Positions 28,058 to 37,796 of a DNA stretch of 64,000 nucleotides are shown here, in pieces. Every line of letters begins with the position of its first letter. Position 1 is the stretch's first letter. Position numbers and translations under genes: made by a program. The notes beneath the pieces were generated by a model, which was not told the DNA's origin, ran no database searches, and was given only the letters and a program-made list of their open reading frames with translations. This DNA comes from Acinetobacter amyesii (GTDB lineage Bacteria; Pseudomonadota; Gammaproteobacteria; Pseudomonadales; Moraxellaceae), in assembly GCF_002018365.1 (NCBI RefSeq), contig NZ_MVKX01000001.1, positions 299,178 through 363,177 on the forward strand, given 5' to 3'.

Positions 28058-30157
28058 ATGCACGGCGCGCACACCACACTCAAACTGACCAGCTTAAGTT
28101 ACGCATTACTTACAATATCAACATCAATTTGGGCCGCAGATACTGTTCAAAATCCCCAAGAAACTGCAGCAGTTCAGCAAATGGAAGCTTTAACATTTGA
28201 AGTTCCAACAGCAAGCACAAAGCCCAAAGACCCAGATATCAGTGCTGTCGCAAAAACTATTATAAGCCGTGATGAAATGTTGAAATTTGGCGATCAGTCC
28301 ATCAATGATGCGCTGCGCCGTGCTGCAGGGTTTCAACTGCCTGGTGCTGGCGGTGGTCCACGTGGTGGTGCAGGTACTGGCGGCATGCGTTTTCGTGGTG
28401 GTGGCGCACCCGTGTTCTTAATCAATGGTGAACCTGTACAAGGTGGTCCTCGTGGTGGCATGTCAGTTGTTGATAGCATTACACCGGAAATGATCGAACG
28501 CCTTGAAATCACCAAACAACCGAGCGTTGCTCAAGGCTCGGTTGCTTCATCTGCTGTCATTAATATTATTTTAAAAGAACCATTGAATGGCACGCGTTTG
28601 AGTGGATCTGTACGTGCTGGTTATGGTCTGACGAAGTCAAATACACGTGAAGAAGAACGCACCAATTTAAACTTTCAAATGGATGGTCGATCAGACCCTT
28701 GGATCTATAGTTTATCTGGCAGCCAAATGTGGAATGACTCAGATACGGTCACCCGTACACAAGATGCAACAGGAACGAAAACTCAAAAACGCATCACCAA
28801 TCGTACGTCGCAAATGCTGACCCCACGTGTTGAATATCAACTTGATGATCAACAAAAATTGGTCGCTGAAATGTTTTATCGCAACAATGAAAGCGAAGGC
28901 ACAAGTGGCTCCCAAGTCCAAAAAGATAAAAATGACAGCATTCGACTCAACACACGATATGAGCGTAAAGACCAAGGTAATTCTGACAAAATTCGCTTAT
29001 CAATCGAGCAGCAAAATGAAACGGAATTAACAGAGTATAGAAATTCTCAATCATATATTGATGAACAAATTAATGAATATGGCTTAGGCTACGACGGTGT
29101 CCGCAAGTTCGACTCAAAACGCCAAATAAAATTTGGTACTGATCTACGTAGCAATGAACTTGAAAGCAATATTGCAGAGACCTTGGATGAACAATTGTAT
29201 GCTGCCTATGTTGAAGGAAGTTGGAAATATACGCCGCGCCAAACCTTAACTCTAGGTGTACGCCAAGAGTGGATTGATCGTTCAGGTTTAGTGGATTATC
29301 AAGATCAGCATTTGAGTCCTGTATTAGCACACCGTTTTGACTTTAATGACCAATGGTCACTCCAAACCAACTTGAGTCAGGCTTTTAAAAATCCACGTAG
29401 CAATCAATTGATGCCGACGGTTTCAGTTTCTACAGATAGTGACGCAGGGACACTAAACAACCCTGATCGTGGTGGTAATCCTGACCTAAGACCTGAAACT
29501 ATTAATGCTTACGAAACAACCCTAGGCTATAACACCCCTGCTGGCGGTGTAAATATCACTGCCTATTATCGAGAAATTAATGACTATATCGAAAAATCGA
29601 TCCTGTCAGAAAATGCTACAGGCGGTCGTTGCGAAACAGGAAATACCGATTGCCGTTTTGTCGAACGCCCATATAACCAAGACAGTGCAACTACTTATGG
29701 TGTGGAAATTGCTGGACGTTATGCACTGAAGCAAACGGAGAATGGTCATTCATTTATGTTGAATGCTCAGCTTTCAACTGTACGTGCAAAAATTGAAGAA
29801 ACTGACGGCTCTGATCGTTTGGCAAGTGATGTTGCACCTTATACCGCAAGTGCTGGTTTATCTTATAACTATCAACCGTGGCGTATTGCAACAAGTGTGA
29901 ACCTCAATTACACCCCTGAATATACGCGTGCGCTGAGTAACGAACCTTACAATCGCACCAGCAATGAACGTGTCAACATGGATGTGAGTTTTACTAAACG
30001 CTTTGATCAAAATTGGTCTGCATCGGTCAATGCACGTAATATTCTCAGCTCAGATTATAAAGAAGTGTTAAAAGAACAAAGTTCTGGCGTGCTATACCAA
30101 TCTCGTATCAATGAAGCAATTCCAAGCTTTATGTTTACCTTAGAAAAGAAATTCTAA
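28058..30157 (+). CDS. TonB-dependent outer-membrane receptor
   Basis: Outer-membrane gated porin, probably for an iron chelate. A signal peptide (LSYALLTISTSIWA) precedes a plug domain with ISRDEMLKFGDQSINDALRRAAGFQLP, VFLINGEP and ERLEITKQPSVAQGSVASSAVINIILK. A 22-strand-type barrel region ends in FMFTLEKKF with the C-terminal aromatic residue. LRPETINAYETTLGY is a typical barrel block. Unusual is a glycine/proline/arginine-rich stretch in the plug around residues 90-130 (GAGGGPRGGAGTGG and EPVQGGPRGG). I use the ATG at 28058; the TTG at 28028 is in frame. The ligand is unknown. Confidence 0.9.
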   Translation: MHGAHTTLKLTSLSYALLTISTSIWAADTVQNPQETAAVQQMEALTFEVPTASTKPKDPDISAVAKTIISRDEMLKFGDQSINDALRRAAGFQLPGAGGGPRGGAGTGGMRFRGGGAPVFLINGEPVQGGPRGGMSVVDSITPEMIERLEITKQPSVAQGSVASSAVINIILKEPLNGTRLSGSVRAGYGLTKSNTREEERTNLNFQMDGRSDPWIYSLSGSQMWNDSDTVTRTQDATGTKTQKRITNRTSQMLTPRVEYQLDDQQKLVAEMFYRNNESEGTSGSQVQKDKNDSIRLNTRYERKDQGNSDKIRLSIEQQNETELTEYRNSQSYIDEQINEYGLGYDGVRKFDSKRQIKFGTDLRSNELESNIAETLDEQLYAAYVEGSWKYTPRQTLTLGVRQEWIDRSGLVDYQDQHLSPVLAHRFDFNDQWSLQTNLSQAFKNPRSNQLMPTVSVSTDSDAGTLNNPDRGGNPDLRPETINAYETTLGYNTPAGGVNITAYYREINDYIEKSILSENATGGRCETGNTDCRFVERPYNQDSATTYGVEIAGRYALKQTENGHSFMLNAQLSTVRAKIEETDGSDRLASDVAPYTASAGLSYNYQPWRIATSVNLNYTPEYTRALSNEPYNRTSNERVNMDVSFTKRFDQNWSASVNARNILSSDYKEVLKEQSSGVLYQSRINEAIPSFMFTLEKKF

Positions 30158-30192
30158 ACCATTTCTAAGGGACTGCTAAGAAATTCAAAATA

Positions 30193-30225
30193 AAAAACCG
30201 ATATGTTGTCAGTATCGGTTTTTTT
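30193..30225 (+). terminator. Rho-independent terminator after the TonB receptor
   Basis: AAAACCGATA / TATCGGTTTTTTT with a 9-base loop. Confidence 0.88.
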
Positions 30226-30251
30226 ATGCATACACGACACACGACCGCAGA

Positions 30252-30527
30252 CTAGCGCTCAATTGCCTTCAACATTTTCGCAATTTTTAGGGTATGTTGC
30301 TTCTGCCCTTTTTTCTCTAAGACTTTTTGCTCAACCCACCATAAATATTCAAAAATTTCTGATTCACTTGAATCCTCTTGAATTAATTTAAAAATATTGG
30401 GCAAATAATCATCATATTCATCACGTAAAGCAGGAATACGGCGAATCCCTAAAGGGTCCCATTCCTTTAATAATATTTTATGTATCGCATGCAAGAGACT
30501 GGCATCTCGATTATGTTTTGACTGCAT
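30252..30527 (-). CDS. Small hypothetical protein (EWDPLG type)
   Basis: A 91-residue soluble protein, no signal or membrane segment. It reads MQSKHNRDASLLHAIHKILLKEWDPLG, then IPALRDEYDDYLPNIFKLIQED and EIFEYLWWVEQ. The pattern ILxxEWDPIG...DEYDxYxPxIxxLL is one I associate with small DUF1871-like or immunity-like proteins of unknown function; I cannot confirm this without a search. It stands alone on the minus strand with its own spacing, and its helical composition looks like real protein. Confidence 0.7.
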   Translation of the reverse strand: MQSKHNRDASLLHAIHKILLKEWDPLGIRRIPALRDEYDDYLPNIFKLIQEDSSESEIFEYLWWVEQKVLEKKGQKQHTLKIAKMLKAIER

Positions 30528-30945
30528 ACAAGTTCCCTGGCTTATATTTTTTTACCTTTAAAATCAGTTATCTAATTATGTGATGATATTAAAAGAAAAA
30601 TGAACTGTTGTTTGTCGAAGATTTCATCATACGCATCTCTAAACGCTTTTCCATTGGTTTTTCATCTTTTTTTTATAGCAAACTAAAGCTTTATCAAAAT
30701 TTCATGCACTTTTTCTCATAAATTTTGCCAATAAAGCCTTTCGGGAATCCTTTACTTCACAGTACAAAGGTTTTAAATGCTAAGTTCAATCTTCGAACCC
30801 AATCACTCAAAGAAAAAACAATACGCTTCAGCCAATTTCTATATTTATCTCTTTTCGTAATTGTGAAAAATTTACAGTTTTCCTTTTTATTCTCAGACAA
30901 TTCAAGCTACATTCTATTTTGAAATCTTAATCCTGAAAAATCCCT
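30528..30945. other. Intergenic stretch, no gene seen
   Basis: Divergent region between the 91-residue protein and the amidotransferase. AT-rich. A 65-codon frame at 30725-30922 (plus) has no family resemblance and no ribosome binding site, so I do not call it a gene. No clear promoter or repeat. Confidence 0.4.
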
Positions 30946-31653
30946 ATGAGTACTGCATTAAACGAAACCATCTATATCATTCAACACCTTGCATTTGAAG
31001 ATTTGGGTTCATTGGAAGATGTATTTTACCAACTGGGGTATCGGGTGAGATACTTCGAAGCTGGTGTCGATGACCTGAGTAAAGCTATGCAACATACAGG
31101 GCTTACCATCATTTTGGGCGGCCCGATCGGAGTCTATGAAACTAATGACTACCCTTTCCTACAAAAAGAAATAGACTTACTTAAAGTACGCTTAGAGAGT
31201 AATTTACCAACTTTAGGCATTTGCTTAGGTGCTCAGCTTATTGCACACGCATTGGGAGCGAAAGTTTATGCAGGTCATAGCAAAGAAATCGGTTGGAGTA
31301 CCTTAGAACTTGAAGCCATTACTCACAATATTTTAGCGCCATTAGATCAAGTACCGGTACTGCATTGGCATGGTGATACCTTTGATTTACCAACAAATGC
31401 ACAGCTACTCGCCAGCTCGGCAATTTACCCGAATCAAGCGTTTAGCTATGGGCCCAATATTTTGGCCCTACAGTTTCATATTGAAGCAGAAGCACAGGCC
31501 ATGGAAAAATGGCTGATTGGGCATACATGTGAACTGCATAAAGCACAAATTAACATCCCAAATTTACGCATGGAAAGTCAACAACATGCACCTCATTTAG
31601 AAGGTGTTGCTCCCATGATTTTGCAACAATTTTTACAACAGCTTGAGCTTTAA
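30946..31653 (+). CDS. Class I glutamine amidotransferase (GMP synthase-like domain)
   Basis: Stand-alone GATase-1 domain of 235 residues, like the YfeJ/GuaA-homology group. The nucleophile cysteine is in LGICLGAQLIAHALGA; oxyanion residues are in ILGGPIGVYE; histidine and glutamate complete the triad in LALQFHIEAEAQ. No synthetase domain is attached and no partner gene adjoins, so the nitrogen acceptor is unknown. Some family members detoxify or hydrolyse gamma-glutamyl compounds. A spacer of 66 bases precedes the LysE gene, which may be co-transcribed. Confidence 0.88.
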   Translation: MSTALNETIYIIQHLAFEDLGSLEDVFYQLGYRVRYFEAGVDDLSKAMQHTGLTIILGGPIGVYETNDYPFLQKEIDLLKVRLESNLPTLGICLGAQLIAHALGAKVYAGHSKEIGWSTLELEAITHNILAPLDQVPVLHWHGDTFDLPTNAQLLASSAIYPNQAFSYGPNILALQFHIEAEAQAMEKWLIGHTCELHKAQINIPNLRMESQQHAPHLEGVAPMILQQFLQQLEL

Positions 31654-31719
31654 AATAGCTATTAATTTAATGCTAAATGGCTTATAACGGTTGCACTTTA
31701 AAACGTATAAGCCATTAGA

Positions 31720-32349
31720 ATGACTCCCTTACTCAGCATTGCACTCATCCACTTTTTTGCTCTCATCAGCCCAGGCCCTGACTTCTTTTTTGTCACTCAA
31801 AGTGCTATTCGACAATCTAGATCACATGCATTATTTGCCGCATTAGGTATTTCACTTAGTATTTTAGTTTGGTCAATTTGTGCAATAAGTGGCTTACATT
31901 TTCTATTTCAAAAAATGGCTTGGTTACAACAATGCCTCATGATTTTGGGTGGCTTGTATCTTTTATATTTAGGCTCTCAGTTATTAAAGTCTGCATGGAG
32001 TAAAGACCTCGGCACAATAACGAAACCAACCGAGCAAGCTGTACAGAAAAAATCGCCTTTGACGCTGTTATTCCAAGGTTTCTTGACCAATATGGCCAAT
32101 CCTAAAGCATTGGTTTATTTCAGTAGTGTATTTTCCATTGGGATCAGTGCAAAGGTCAGTATTTTTGATCAAAGCTCTTTATTGGCTTTAGTCTTTATTG
32201 AAAGTTTGATTTGGTTTGCATTGGTTGCGGTCTTATTCTCAGCACCTAAAATGACCCATTACTATCAAAAATTTAGTAAAAAAATTGACGCAATTACCGG
32301 TGGAATCTTCATCAGTTTTGGCTTCCTATTGCTGCTCAATCGCGATTGA
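31720..32349 (+). CDS. LysE/RhtB-family amino acid exporter
   Basis: Inner-membrane exporter of amino acids or homoserine-type metabolites. The RhtB signature is at the start: ALIHFFALISPGPDFFFVTQSAIRQSRSHAL, followed by LFAALGISLSILVWSICAISGL and FLTNMANPKALVYFSSVF. Six hydrophobic segments in 209 residues fit the family. The real substrate cannot be read from sequence. Located 66 bases after the amidotransferase, same strand. Confidence 0.9.
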   Translation: MTPLLSIALIHFFALISPGPDFFFVTQSAIRQSRSHALFAALGISLSILVWSICAISGLHFLFQKMAWLQQCLMILGGLYLLYLGSQLLKSAWSKDLGTITKPTEQAVQKKSPLTLLFQGFLTNMANPKALVYFSSVFSIGISAKVSIFDQSSLLALVFIESLIWFALVAVLFSAPKMTHYYQKFSKKIDAITGGIFISFGFLLLLNRD

Positions 32350-32380
32350 TCACACACCAATTAAATATCTTGAAGACATA

Positions 32381-32404
32381 AAAAAGCACCCAAATGGGTG
32401 CTTT
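32381..32404 (-). terminator. Terminator of yceI-family gene (minus strand)
   Basis: GAAAGCACCC-ATTT-GGGTGCTTTTTT when read on the minus strand. Confidence 0.8.
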
Positions 32405-32430
32405 CCTAACTTAGCTGAGGGAGCTAAATC

Positions 32431-33027
32431 TTATTTCGCTGCTGCCTTTGCTGTAGACACAGCAGCTTCAGTCGTAATATTTACCGTAATTTTGTCGCCT
32501 ACATTCGGTACATATGCACCTACGCCAAATGCTGAACGATCAAAAGAAGTCGTTGCATTGAAACCAATCGTTTCCGCCTTAGTCATTGGGTGAACGGCTT
32601 GCTTGTTCAATACAGCGTCCAATACCACTGGTTTAGTCACATTTTTAACTGTTAAATCACCCGTGATTTTGTATTTAGTTTTGCTGATCGCTTGAACTTT
32701 TGTACTTTTAAACGTGATATTTGGATATTTTTCAGCATCAAAGAAATCAGCTGTTTTTAAATGATCATCTAATGCTTTGACATTGGTATTTAAGCTTGAT
32801 AATGGAATCGTCACATTCACAGACGAATTTGCAGGTTTTGCATTATCGACATTGATTGTTCCTTGAATGTCACTAAAGTTTGCAGAAGGCGTTGAGAAAC
32901 CAAAATGATTCCAAGTAAATACTGTTGCTGTATGAGTAGGATCAATTTGATAGGCAACAGGTTTTGCCATAGAAATTGTTGTAACTGATGCTACTGCCAA
33001 ACCGATTGTTAATGCTTTAAAGTTCAT
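32431..33027 (-). CDS. YceI-family periplasmic protein
   Basis: Secreted lipocalin-like protein that binds isoprenoid-type lipids in characterised homologues. Signal peptide LTIGLAVASVTTISMA, then the family start KPVAYQIDPTHTATVFTWNHFGFSTPS. Further matches are PLSSLNTNVKALDDHLKTADFFDAEKYPNITFKS and TGDLTVKNVTKPVVLDAVLN. At 198 residues it is standard. It stands alone, divergent from an NTF2-like gene. Physiological role in Acinetobacter is unknown. Confidence 0.93.
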   Translation of the reverse strand: MNFKALTIGLAVASVTTISMAKPVAYQIDPTHTATVFTWNHFGFSTPSANFSDIQGTINVDNAKPANSSVNVTIPLSSLNTNVKALDDHLKTADFFDAEKYPNITFKSTKVQAISKTKYKITGDLTVKNVTKPVVLDAVLNKQAVHPMTKAETIGFNATTSFDRSAFGVGAYVPNVGDKITVNITTEAAVSTAKAAAK

Positions 33028-33320
33028 GTTTTTATCTCACTTTCGAATACCATTAAGTCTATAGATTTTTAGCCGTATTACAGCTTTAAAGATAAAACGT
33101 TTTGTTGCATGTTTAGAACGATAGTTTTGTAAAATCTGTAGCAGCATCTAAAACCATTCTCAATTATTAAATTTCCCATATATTTCAAATGATTAATAAT
33201 TTAATCAGACTATGAGCTATTTATCCCAAATTTAGGAAACATCAACCTATCTAAGTCGTAGGTTTTCAAAACAAATCCACTTAAGATTTTTAGACACCAT
33301 AAAAATCTGAGTACCCTAAA

Positions 33321-33836
33321 ATGACAGAACAATCGCTGGCTATTGAAAAAGCCTTAAACACTAAAATGCCCAAAGATGTCGTTTTGGCATTTCTTATGAA
33401 TACGTCAAAAGAACTCGTTGAAAATGCAACTCAGCTACTGGTAGCTGAAGACGCAGCATATGTTTCCCTAAACTTTAGCAACCCAGAACTCAAACAAATC
33501 GAGCCATGGGCAGGGTCTGGAACAGGCAGAGACATCTATATTTATACCTTTGCCAATGTCGGAACCTACTGGAATATCGACGACTTTCAAATCACGGATA
33601 TGATCGCTGAAGATGAAACCGTAGCCGTATTTGGTCAATTCACCTACACCTCAGTCTATGCAAAAAATACTTTCACCTCGCCTTTTTCAATTAAAGCCAA
33701 AGTTCAAAACGGTTTAATCAGCTTTTTCCAATTTATGGAAGATACCTATGCCTCAGCATCATCGTTCCGCGTAGGTGGAGAATGGATCATTCAGCAAGAT
33801 GCAGACCCGACTAAAAACTTTAAAGTTTCAGCTTAA
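33321..33836 (+). CDS. NTF2-like (SnoaL-type) protein
   Basis: A 171-residue cytoplasmic protein with the layout of the nuclear transport factor 2 superfamily: helical N-terminus (KDVVLAFLMNTSKELVENATQLLVAEDAAYVSLNF), then strands IYTFANVGTYWNIDDFQITDMIAEDETVAVFGQFTYTS and SPFSIKAKVQNGLISFFQFMEDTYASASSF. Such small cone-shaped folds serve as isomerases, hydrolases or ligand binders. I infer the family from this pattern; the function is unknown. Divergent from the YceI gene. Confidence 0.75.
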   Translation: MTEQSLAIEKALNTKMPKDVVLAFLMNTSKELVENATQLLVAEDAAYVSLNFSNPELKQIEPWAGSGTGRDIYIYTFANVGTYWNIDDFQITDMIAEDETVAVFGQFTYTSVYAKNTFTSPFSIKAKVQNGLISFFQFMEDTYASASSFRVGGEWIIQQDADPTKNFKVSA

Positions 33837-33901
33837 TACTTAGATGCAGCAGCTCTTCACGCAAGAACTGCTGTTGATTTGGAATGGCCTTTTACACTGA
33901 G

Positions 33902-34402
33902 TTAATGACAGCGGTATTGGATAAATCCTGTTTTCCTTGCGATTTGATCATACAGTTTTTGCGCAGTTTCATTGTCCTGATGCGTAAGCCAATACACACG
34001 GTCACACTGCCTCTGATCACAATATTCTTTCACTTTCGCGATCAGCGCCTTGCCAATGCCTTGGCCTCGATAATTGTCATGGGTATATAAGTCCTGCAAA
34101 TAGGCATAAGGCTGTAATGTCCAGCAGCTCTCATGTTCAATGACATGCACGATCCCAACCACTTGATGATCAATCACAGCTGCAAAGCCATAGATATGTT
34201 CGCAGTCAGCAGCATTTAACCTGTGCCACGTTTGCTCGGTCACAGCATCCGCCACCTGACTTTTATAAAATTCTAAATACAGCTCCCAAAGCGGCAGCCA
34301 TTGGTTTTTTGATATTTCTGTTAAATTTTTAATCTGTATTTGCACGTTTGATGTCTTTTTTAAATGATCACTGTATTTTTTATAACTGAAATAAAGCTTC
34401 AT
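33902..34402 (-). CDS. GNAT-family N-acetyltransferase
   Basis: Acetyl-CoA-dependent N-acetyltransferase. The fold core is visible: AAVIDHQVVGIVHVIEH, then LQDLYTHDNYRGQGIGKALIAKVKEY containing the R-G-x-G-I-G-K CoA loop, then VYWLTHQDNETAQKLYDQIARKTGFIQYR. At 166 residues, slightly long at the N-terminus; the first 20 residues (MKLYFSYKKYSDHLKKTSNV) may be untranslated if a GTG at about 34345 is used. The acceptor is not known. Confidence 0.87.
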   Translation of the reverse strand: MKLYFSYKKYSDHLKKTSNVQIQIKNLTEISKNQWLPLWELYLEFYKSQVADAVTEQTWHRLNAADCEHIYGFAAVIDHQVVGIVHVIEHESCWTLQPYAYLQDLYTHDNYRGQGIGKALIAKVKEYCDQRQCDRVYWLTHQDNETAQKLYDQIARKTGFIQYRCH

Positions 34403-34487
34403 GTGTTGAAAACACTGTATTTAATGCGCTCTTTTTTAGTCTTGGATGGACTTTTTCTTATCCGTTTTATAAATACGATAGGCAAAT

Positions 34488-34513
34488 AAAAAGCCCGAAG
34501 ATTCGGACTTTTT
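34488..34513 (-). terminator. Terminator of the 71-residue protein gene
   Basis: AAAAAGTCCGAA-TC-TTCGGGCTTTTT on the minus strand, 12 bases past the stop codon at 34525. Confidence 0.85.
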
Positions 34514-34524
34514 AGCCATTCAGC

Positions 34525-34740
34525 TTATAGCTTTTCAACCAAGATCCGATCTACCTGTTTTAGACCTGTATGCTTTTCATGGTTCTTACGGCGAATCTTA
34601 ATCACTTTGTCTTCTTGCAAATCTTGCAGCATCAATTCTACTGCAACCATGGCTTCAAGCTCTAAGTCCGTGCCTATCCATTTCTGTTCACCAGCATCCA
34701 TCAGTACAATTTCATCATTTATCTGATCGTAAAGGCTCAT
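34525..34740 (-). CDS. Small hypothetical protein, 71 residues
   Basis: Soluble, charged protein (MSLYDQINDEIVLMDAGEQKWIG ... RRKNHEKHTGLKQVDRILVEKL). An excellent ribosome binding site (GAGGAAACG before the ATG) and a dedicated terminator make it a real gene. The N-terminal half is acidic and the C-terminal half basic. No family recognised and no functional link from its neighbours (GNAT gene downstream, transketolase upstream, each separately terminated). Confidence 0.78.
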   Translation of the reverse strand: MSLYDQINDEIVLMDAGEQKWIGTDLELEAMVAVELMLQDLQEDKVIKIRRKNHEKHTGLKQVDRILVEKL

Positions 34741-34871
34741 CGTTTCCTCACTTGGGGCAACATTGCACCCGTGGCTGAATACTGCATGAATGAATTAATT
34801 TTAAACCAATGCTTTAATTCATTCGTTACAAATCGTTATTTCACAATTAAAAATAAGTTTAATTACTGCAA

Positions 34872-34905
34872 TAAAAAACGCCCCTTCTCTGGGGCGTCTT
34901 TTTTA
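34872..34905 (-). terminator. Terminator of tktA
   Basis: AAAAAAGACGCCCC-AGAGAA-GGGGCGTTTTTT on the minus strand, 18 bases past the transketolase stop. Confidence 0.92.
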
Positions 34906-34922
34906 CTGTTAATCTTTATAGA

Positions 34923-36911
34923 TTAAGCGGTAATTTCTTTCACTGCAGCAACAACAGCATCAGCTGTGATACCGAAGTGCTTGTACAAGTCTATTGCTGG
35001 AGCAGATTCACCGTAAGTCGTCATACCGATTACACGGCCGTCAAGACCTACAAATTTCCACCAGTAGTCCACATGCGCAGCTTCAACAGCAACGCGCGCG
35101 CGAATAGCTGCTGGAAGAACCGCTTCACGGTAAGCAGCGTCTTGTTTTACGAATTCTTCAGCACATGGCATAGAAACAACACGTACGCCTTCAAGCTGTG
35201 CGTAAGCATCCATTGCCAATGAAACTTCTGAACCAGTCGCAATGATGATTGCTTTCAATTCGCCTTTTTCTTTTGCAAGTACATAACCGCCTTTCGCTAC
35301 GTCAGCAATTTGATCAGCTGTACGTGTTTGGAACGGCAAGTTTTGACGAGAGAAGATTAACGCTGTAGGGCCTTCTGAACGAAGTAGCGCAGATTTCCAA
35401 GAAATAGACGCTTCTACAGTGTCACATGGACGCCAAGTATTTAGGTTTGGTGTACCACGTAAAGATGCAATTTGCTCTACAGGTTGGTGTGTAGGACCAT
35501 CTTCACCTAGACCAATTGAGTCATGTGTATACACATGAATAACACGCTGTTTCATCAATGCAGACATACGCACTGCATTACGCGCATATTCCATGAACAT
35601 CAGGAATGTTGCTACATAAGGAACGAAACCACCATGCAGCGCTACACCGTTTGCAATAGCAGTCATACCAAATTCGCGTACGCCGTAGTGTACGTAGTTA
35701 CCCGCTGGGTTAGATTCAACGCCTTCTGCGCCTTTCCATAAAGTCAGGTTAGAGCCTGCAAGGTCAGCAGAACCACCTAGAATTTCTGGAAGCTGTGGTG
35801 CAAATGCTTGAATGGCATTTTGGCTCGCTTTACGAGTAGCGATTGTTTCAGCTTTTACATTTACTTCGGCAATATATGCATCTGCTTTTGCAGCAAAGTC
35901 AGCAGGAAGGTCACCAGAAAGACGACGTTTGAGTTCAGCAGCTTCTGTTGGATATTTAGCAGCATAAGCAGCAAATGTGTCGTTCCAAGCAGATTCAGAT
36001 GTAGTACCTTTGGCTTTTGCATCCCAAGCTGCATAAACATCAGCAGGAATTTCAAATGGACCTTCAGTCCAGCCTAATGCTTCACGAGTTAAAGCGATTT
36101 CATCATTACCAAGCGGCGCACCGTGGCAATCTTCTTTACCTTGTTTGTTTGGCGAACCTAAACCAATAATGGTTTTACAGATAATTAAAGTTGGTTTAGC
36201 TGTTTCAGCTTTCGCTTCAACAGTTGCTGCGCGGATTGCGTCTGCATCATGACCATCAACTTTAAGCACTTGCCAACCGTATGCCAAGAAACGCTGTTCT
36301 GTGTCGTCAGAGAACCAACCTTCCACTTCACCGTCAATTGAGATGCCATTGTCATCGTAGTAAACAACTAATTTACCTAGACCCAAAGTACCAGCCAATG
36401 AACATGCTTCGTGAGAAACACCTTCCATTAAACAGCCATCACCTAAGAAACAGTAAGTGTTGTGATCTACAACTGTAATGTCATCTTTGTTGAATTGAGC
36501 CGCTAAAGTTTTTTCAGCAAGTGCAAAACCTACAGCGTTTGCAATACCTTGACCCAATGGACCCGTAGTTGTTTCGATACCCGGTGCATAACCCAATTCT
36601 GGGTGACCTGGAGTTTTAGAATGCAATTGACGGAAAGATTTCAAATCTTCAATAGACAGGTCATAACCTGTTAAGTGCAATAACGCATATTGCAACATAG
36701 AGCCATGGCCGTTTGACAATACGAAACGGTCACGGTTTGCCCATTGTGGGTTTGCAGGGTTGTGGTTGAGGAATTCACGCCACACCACATCAGCAATATC
36801 TGCCATCCCCATTGGAGCACCTGGATGTCCTGAATTTGCTTTTTGCACAGCATCCATTGCCAATACACGAATTGCGTTTGCAATACGACGTTCGTTAAGC
36901 GGGGTTGTCAT
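34923..36911 (-). CDS. tktA: Transketolase
   Basis: Thiamine-diphosphate enzyme of the pentose phosphate pathway that moves two-carbon units between sugar phosphates. Visible are the substrate-binding [12 protein letters not shown] near the N-terminus, the TPP motif [32 protein letters not shown], the pyrimidine-domain segment [30 protein letters not shown], and the C-terminal domain. At 662 residues it matches E. coli TktA (663). Strong terminator downstream; no operon partners. The symbol tkt would serve equally. Confidence 0.97.
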   Translation of the reverse strand: MTTPLNERRIANAIRVLAMDAVQKANSGHPGAPMGMADIADVVWREFLNHNPANPQWANRDRFVLSNGHGSMLQYALLHLTGYDLSIEDLKSFRQLHSKTPGHPELGYAPGIETTTGPLGQGIANAVGFALAEKTLAAQFNKDDITVVDHNTYCFLGDGCLMEGVSHEACSLAGTLGLGKLVVYYDDNGISIDGEVEGWFSDDTEQRFLAYGWQVLKVDGHDADAIRAATVEAKAETAKPTLIICKTIIGLGSPNKQGKEDCHGAPLGNDEIALTREALGWTEGPFEIPADVYAAWDAKAKGTTSESAWNDTFAAYAAKYPTEAAELKRRLSGDLPADFAAKADAYIAEVNVKAETIATRKASQNAIQAFAPQLPEILGGSADLAGSNLTLWKGAEGVESNPAGNYVHYGVREFGMTAIANGVALHGGFVPYVATFLMFMEYARNAVRMSALMKQRVIHVYTHDSIGLGEDGPTHQPVEQIASLRGTPNLNTWRPCDTVEASISWKSALLRSEGPTALIFSRQNLPFQTRTADQIADVAKGGYVLAKEKGELKAIIIATGSEVSLAMDAYAQLEGVRVVSMPCAEEFVKQDAAYREAVLPAAIRARVAVEAAHVDYWWKFVGLDGRVIGMTTYGESAPAIDLYKHFGITADAVVAAVKEITA

Positions 36912-37370
36912 AGGTCAGAGTCCAAACAAATGGTTTAAAAGAGTAAGATGAATAAGAATTCAAAGATGTGCATATTGTCTTAAAAAAAGCGGAATGGGTA
37001 AAGCCTCAGGGGCAAATTTTCGCTAATTATTCCTGCACCACCTGTATTTTGGGCGCTTATTGCTCAATTTCAAGCCTATGCATGTCGTTTATTTTGTATA
37101 CAGTGATGCTTTTATATGGCGAATCAATGACAACGCAATGCATATTTAGAGTTTGGTGGTGAAAGCAAACGCTTCATAACTGATAAAAGTCCGCTACATC
37201 GAATGGAAATCGTGAATATAAATAGCAGTCAAAGTTTGTCCAGATAAATGACCATTTGAAATTTGATTTCATATAAAATACACCCACTACGGTTTGGGTA
37301 ACTCAAACAGCAAACTCATCCCTTTGAAATCAGCACTTATCCAATATACTCACGGTTTCACATTCAATAT
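36912..37370. other. Intergenic stretch between pilin and transketolase
   Basis: No gene recognised. The part next to 36911 must hold the transketolase promoter (minus strand); the rest is AT-rich spacer after the lone pilin. No terminator hairpin for the pilin gene was found. Confidence 0.35.
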
Positions 37371-37796
37371 TTATATGCCACGACATGTAGCAGGTAAATT
37401 TCGCTGCGAAATATCATCCGATTGACAATTCCAAGCACCATCCAAACCATCTGGAATACTAAAATAGATCTGCTTTGAGCGAAGACCAAAATTGACATCT
37501 GTTGATTTAAAGGTAAAAACCACTGAACACGTTCCTGCTACATCAGTAATTTCACTACTCGCAATATACTTGGTACTGATACTTTCATTCAGCGCTGTAT
37601 TCAAATCTACACAGCTTTGTTCTGCTGAATAATTTTCAATCAATTTTAATTTATAGGGTGAAATCATTGTTAATACTTCAGCCACTTGCGCCCGAGCAAC
37701 ATAGCCATTGTAAGATACAGTAGCAATTGCAGCCAAAATACCGATGATTGCCACCACGATCATAATTTCAATGAGTGTAAAACCAGACTGTTTCAT
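37371..37796 (-). CDS. Type IV pilin-like protein (isolated)
   Basis: Type IV pilus major- or minor-pilin-like subunit. From the ATG at 37796 it begins MKQSG-FTLIEIMIVVAIIGILAAIA, a class III leader cut after glycine by prepilin peptidase, with Glu5 of the mature protein in place and the long hydrophobic helix. The mature part is about 137 residues. Four cysteines (SCVDL, GTCSVV, WNCQSD, ATCRGI) could form two disulfides, the last one closing a C-terminal D-loop. No other pilus gene is nearby, so assembly would need machinery encoded elsewhere. An upstream in-frame start at 37844 would spoil the leader and is rejected. Confidence 0.9.
   Translation of the reverse strand: MKQSGFTLIEIMIVVAIIGILAAIATVSYNGYVARAQVAEVLTMISPYKLKLIENYSAEQSCVDLNTALNESISTKYIASSEITDVAGTCSVVFTFKSTDVNFGLRSKQIYFSIPDGLDGAWNCQSDDISQRNLPATCRGI

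Noticed and set aside
30725-30922. 65-codon open frame on the plus strand before the amidotransferase
   Set aside because: No ribosome binding site, no signal or family-like pattern, and ends just before a real gene; looks like chance in AT-rich DNA.
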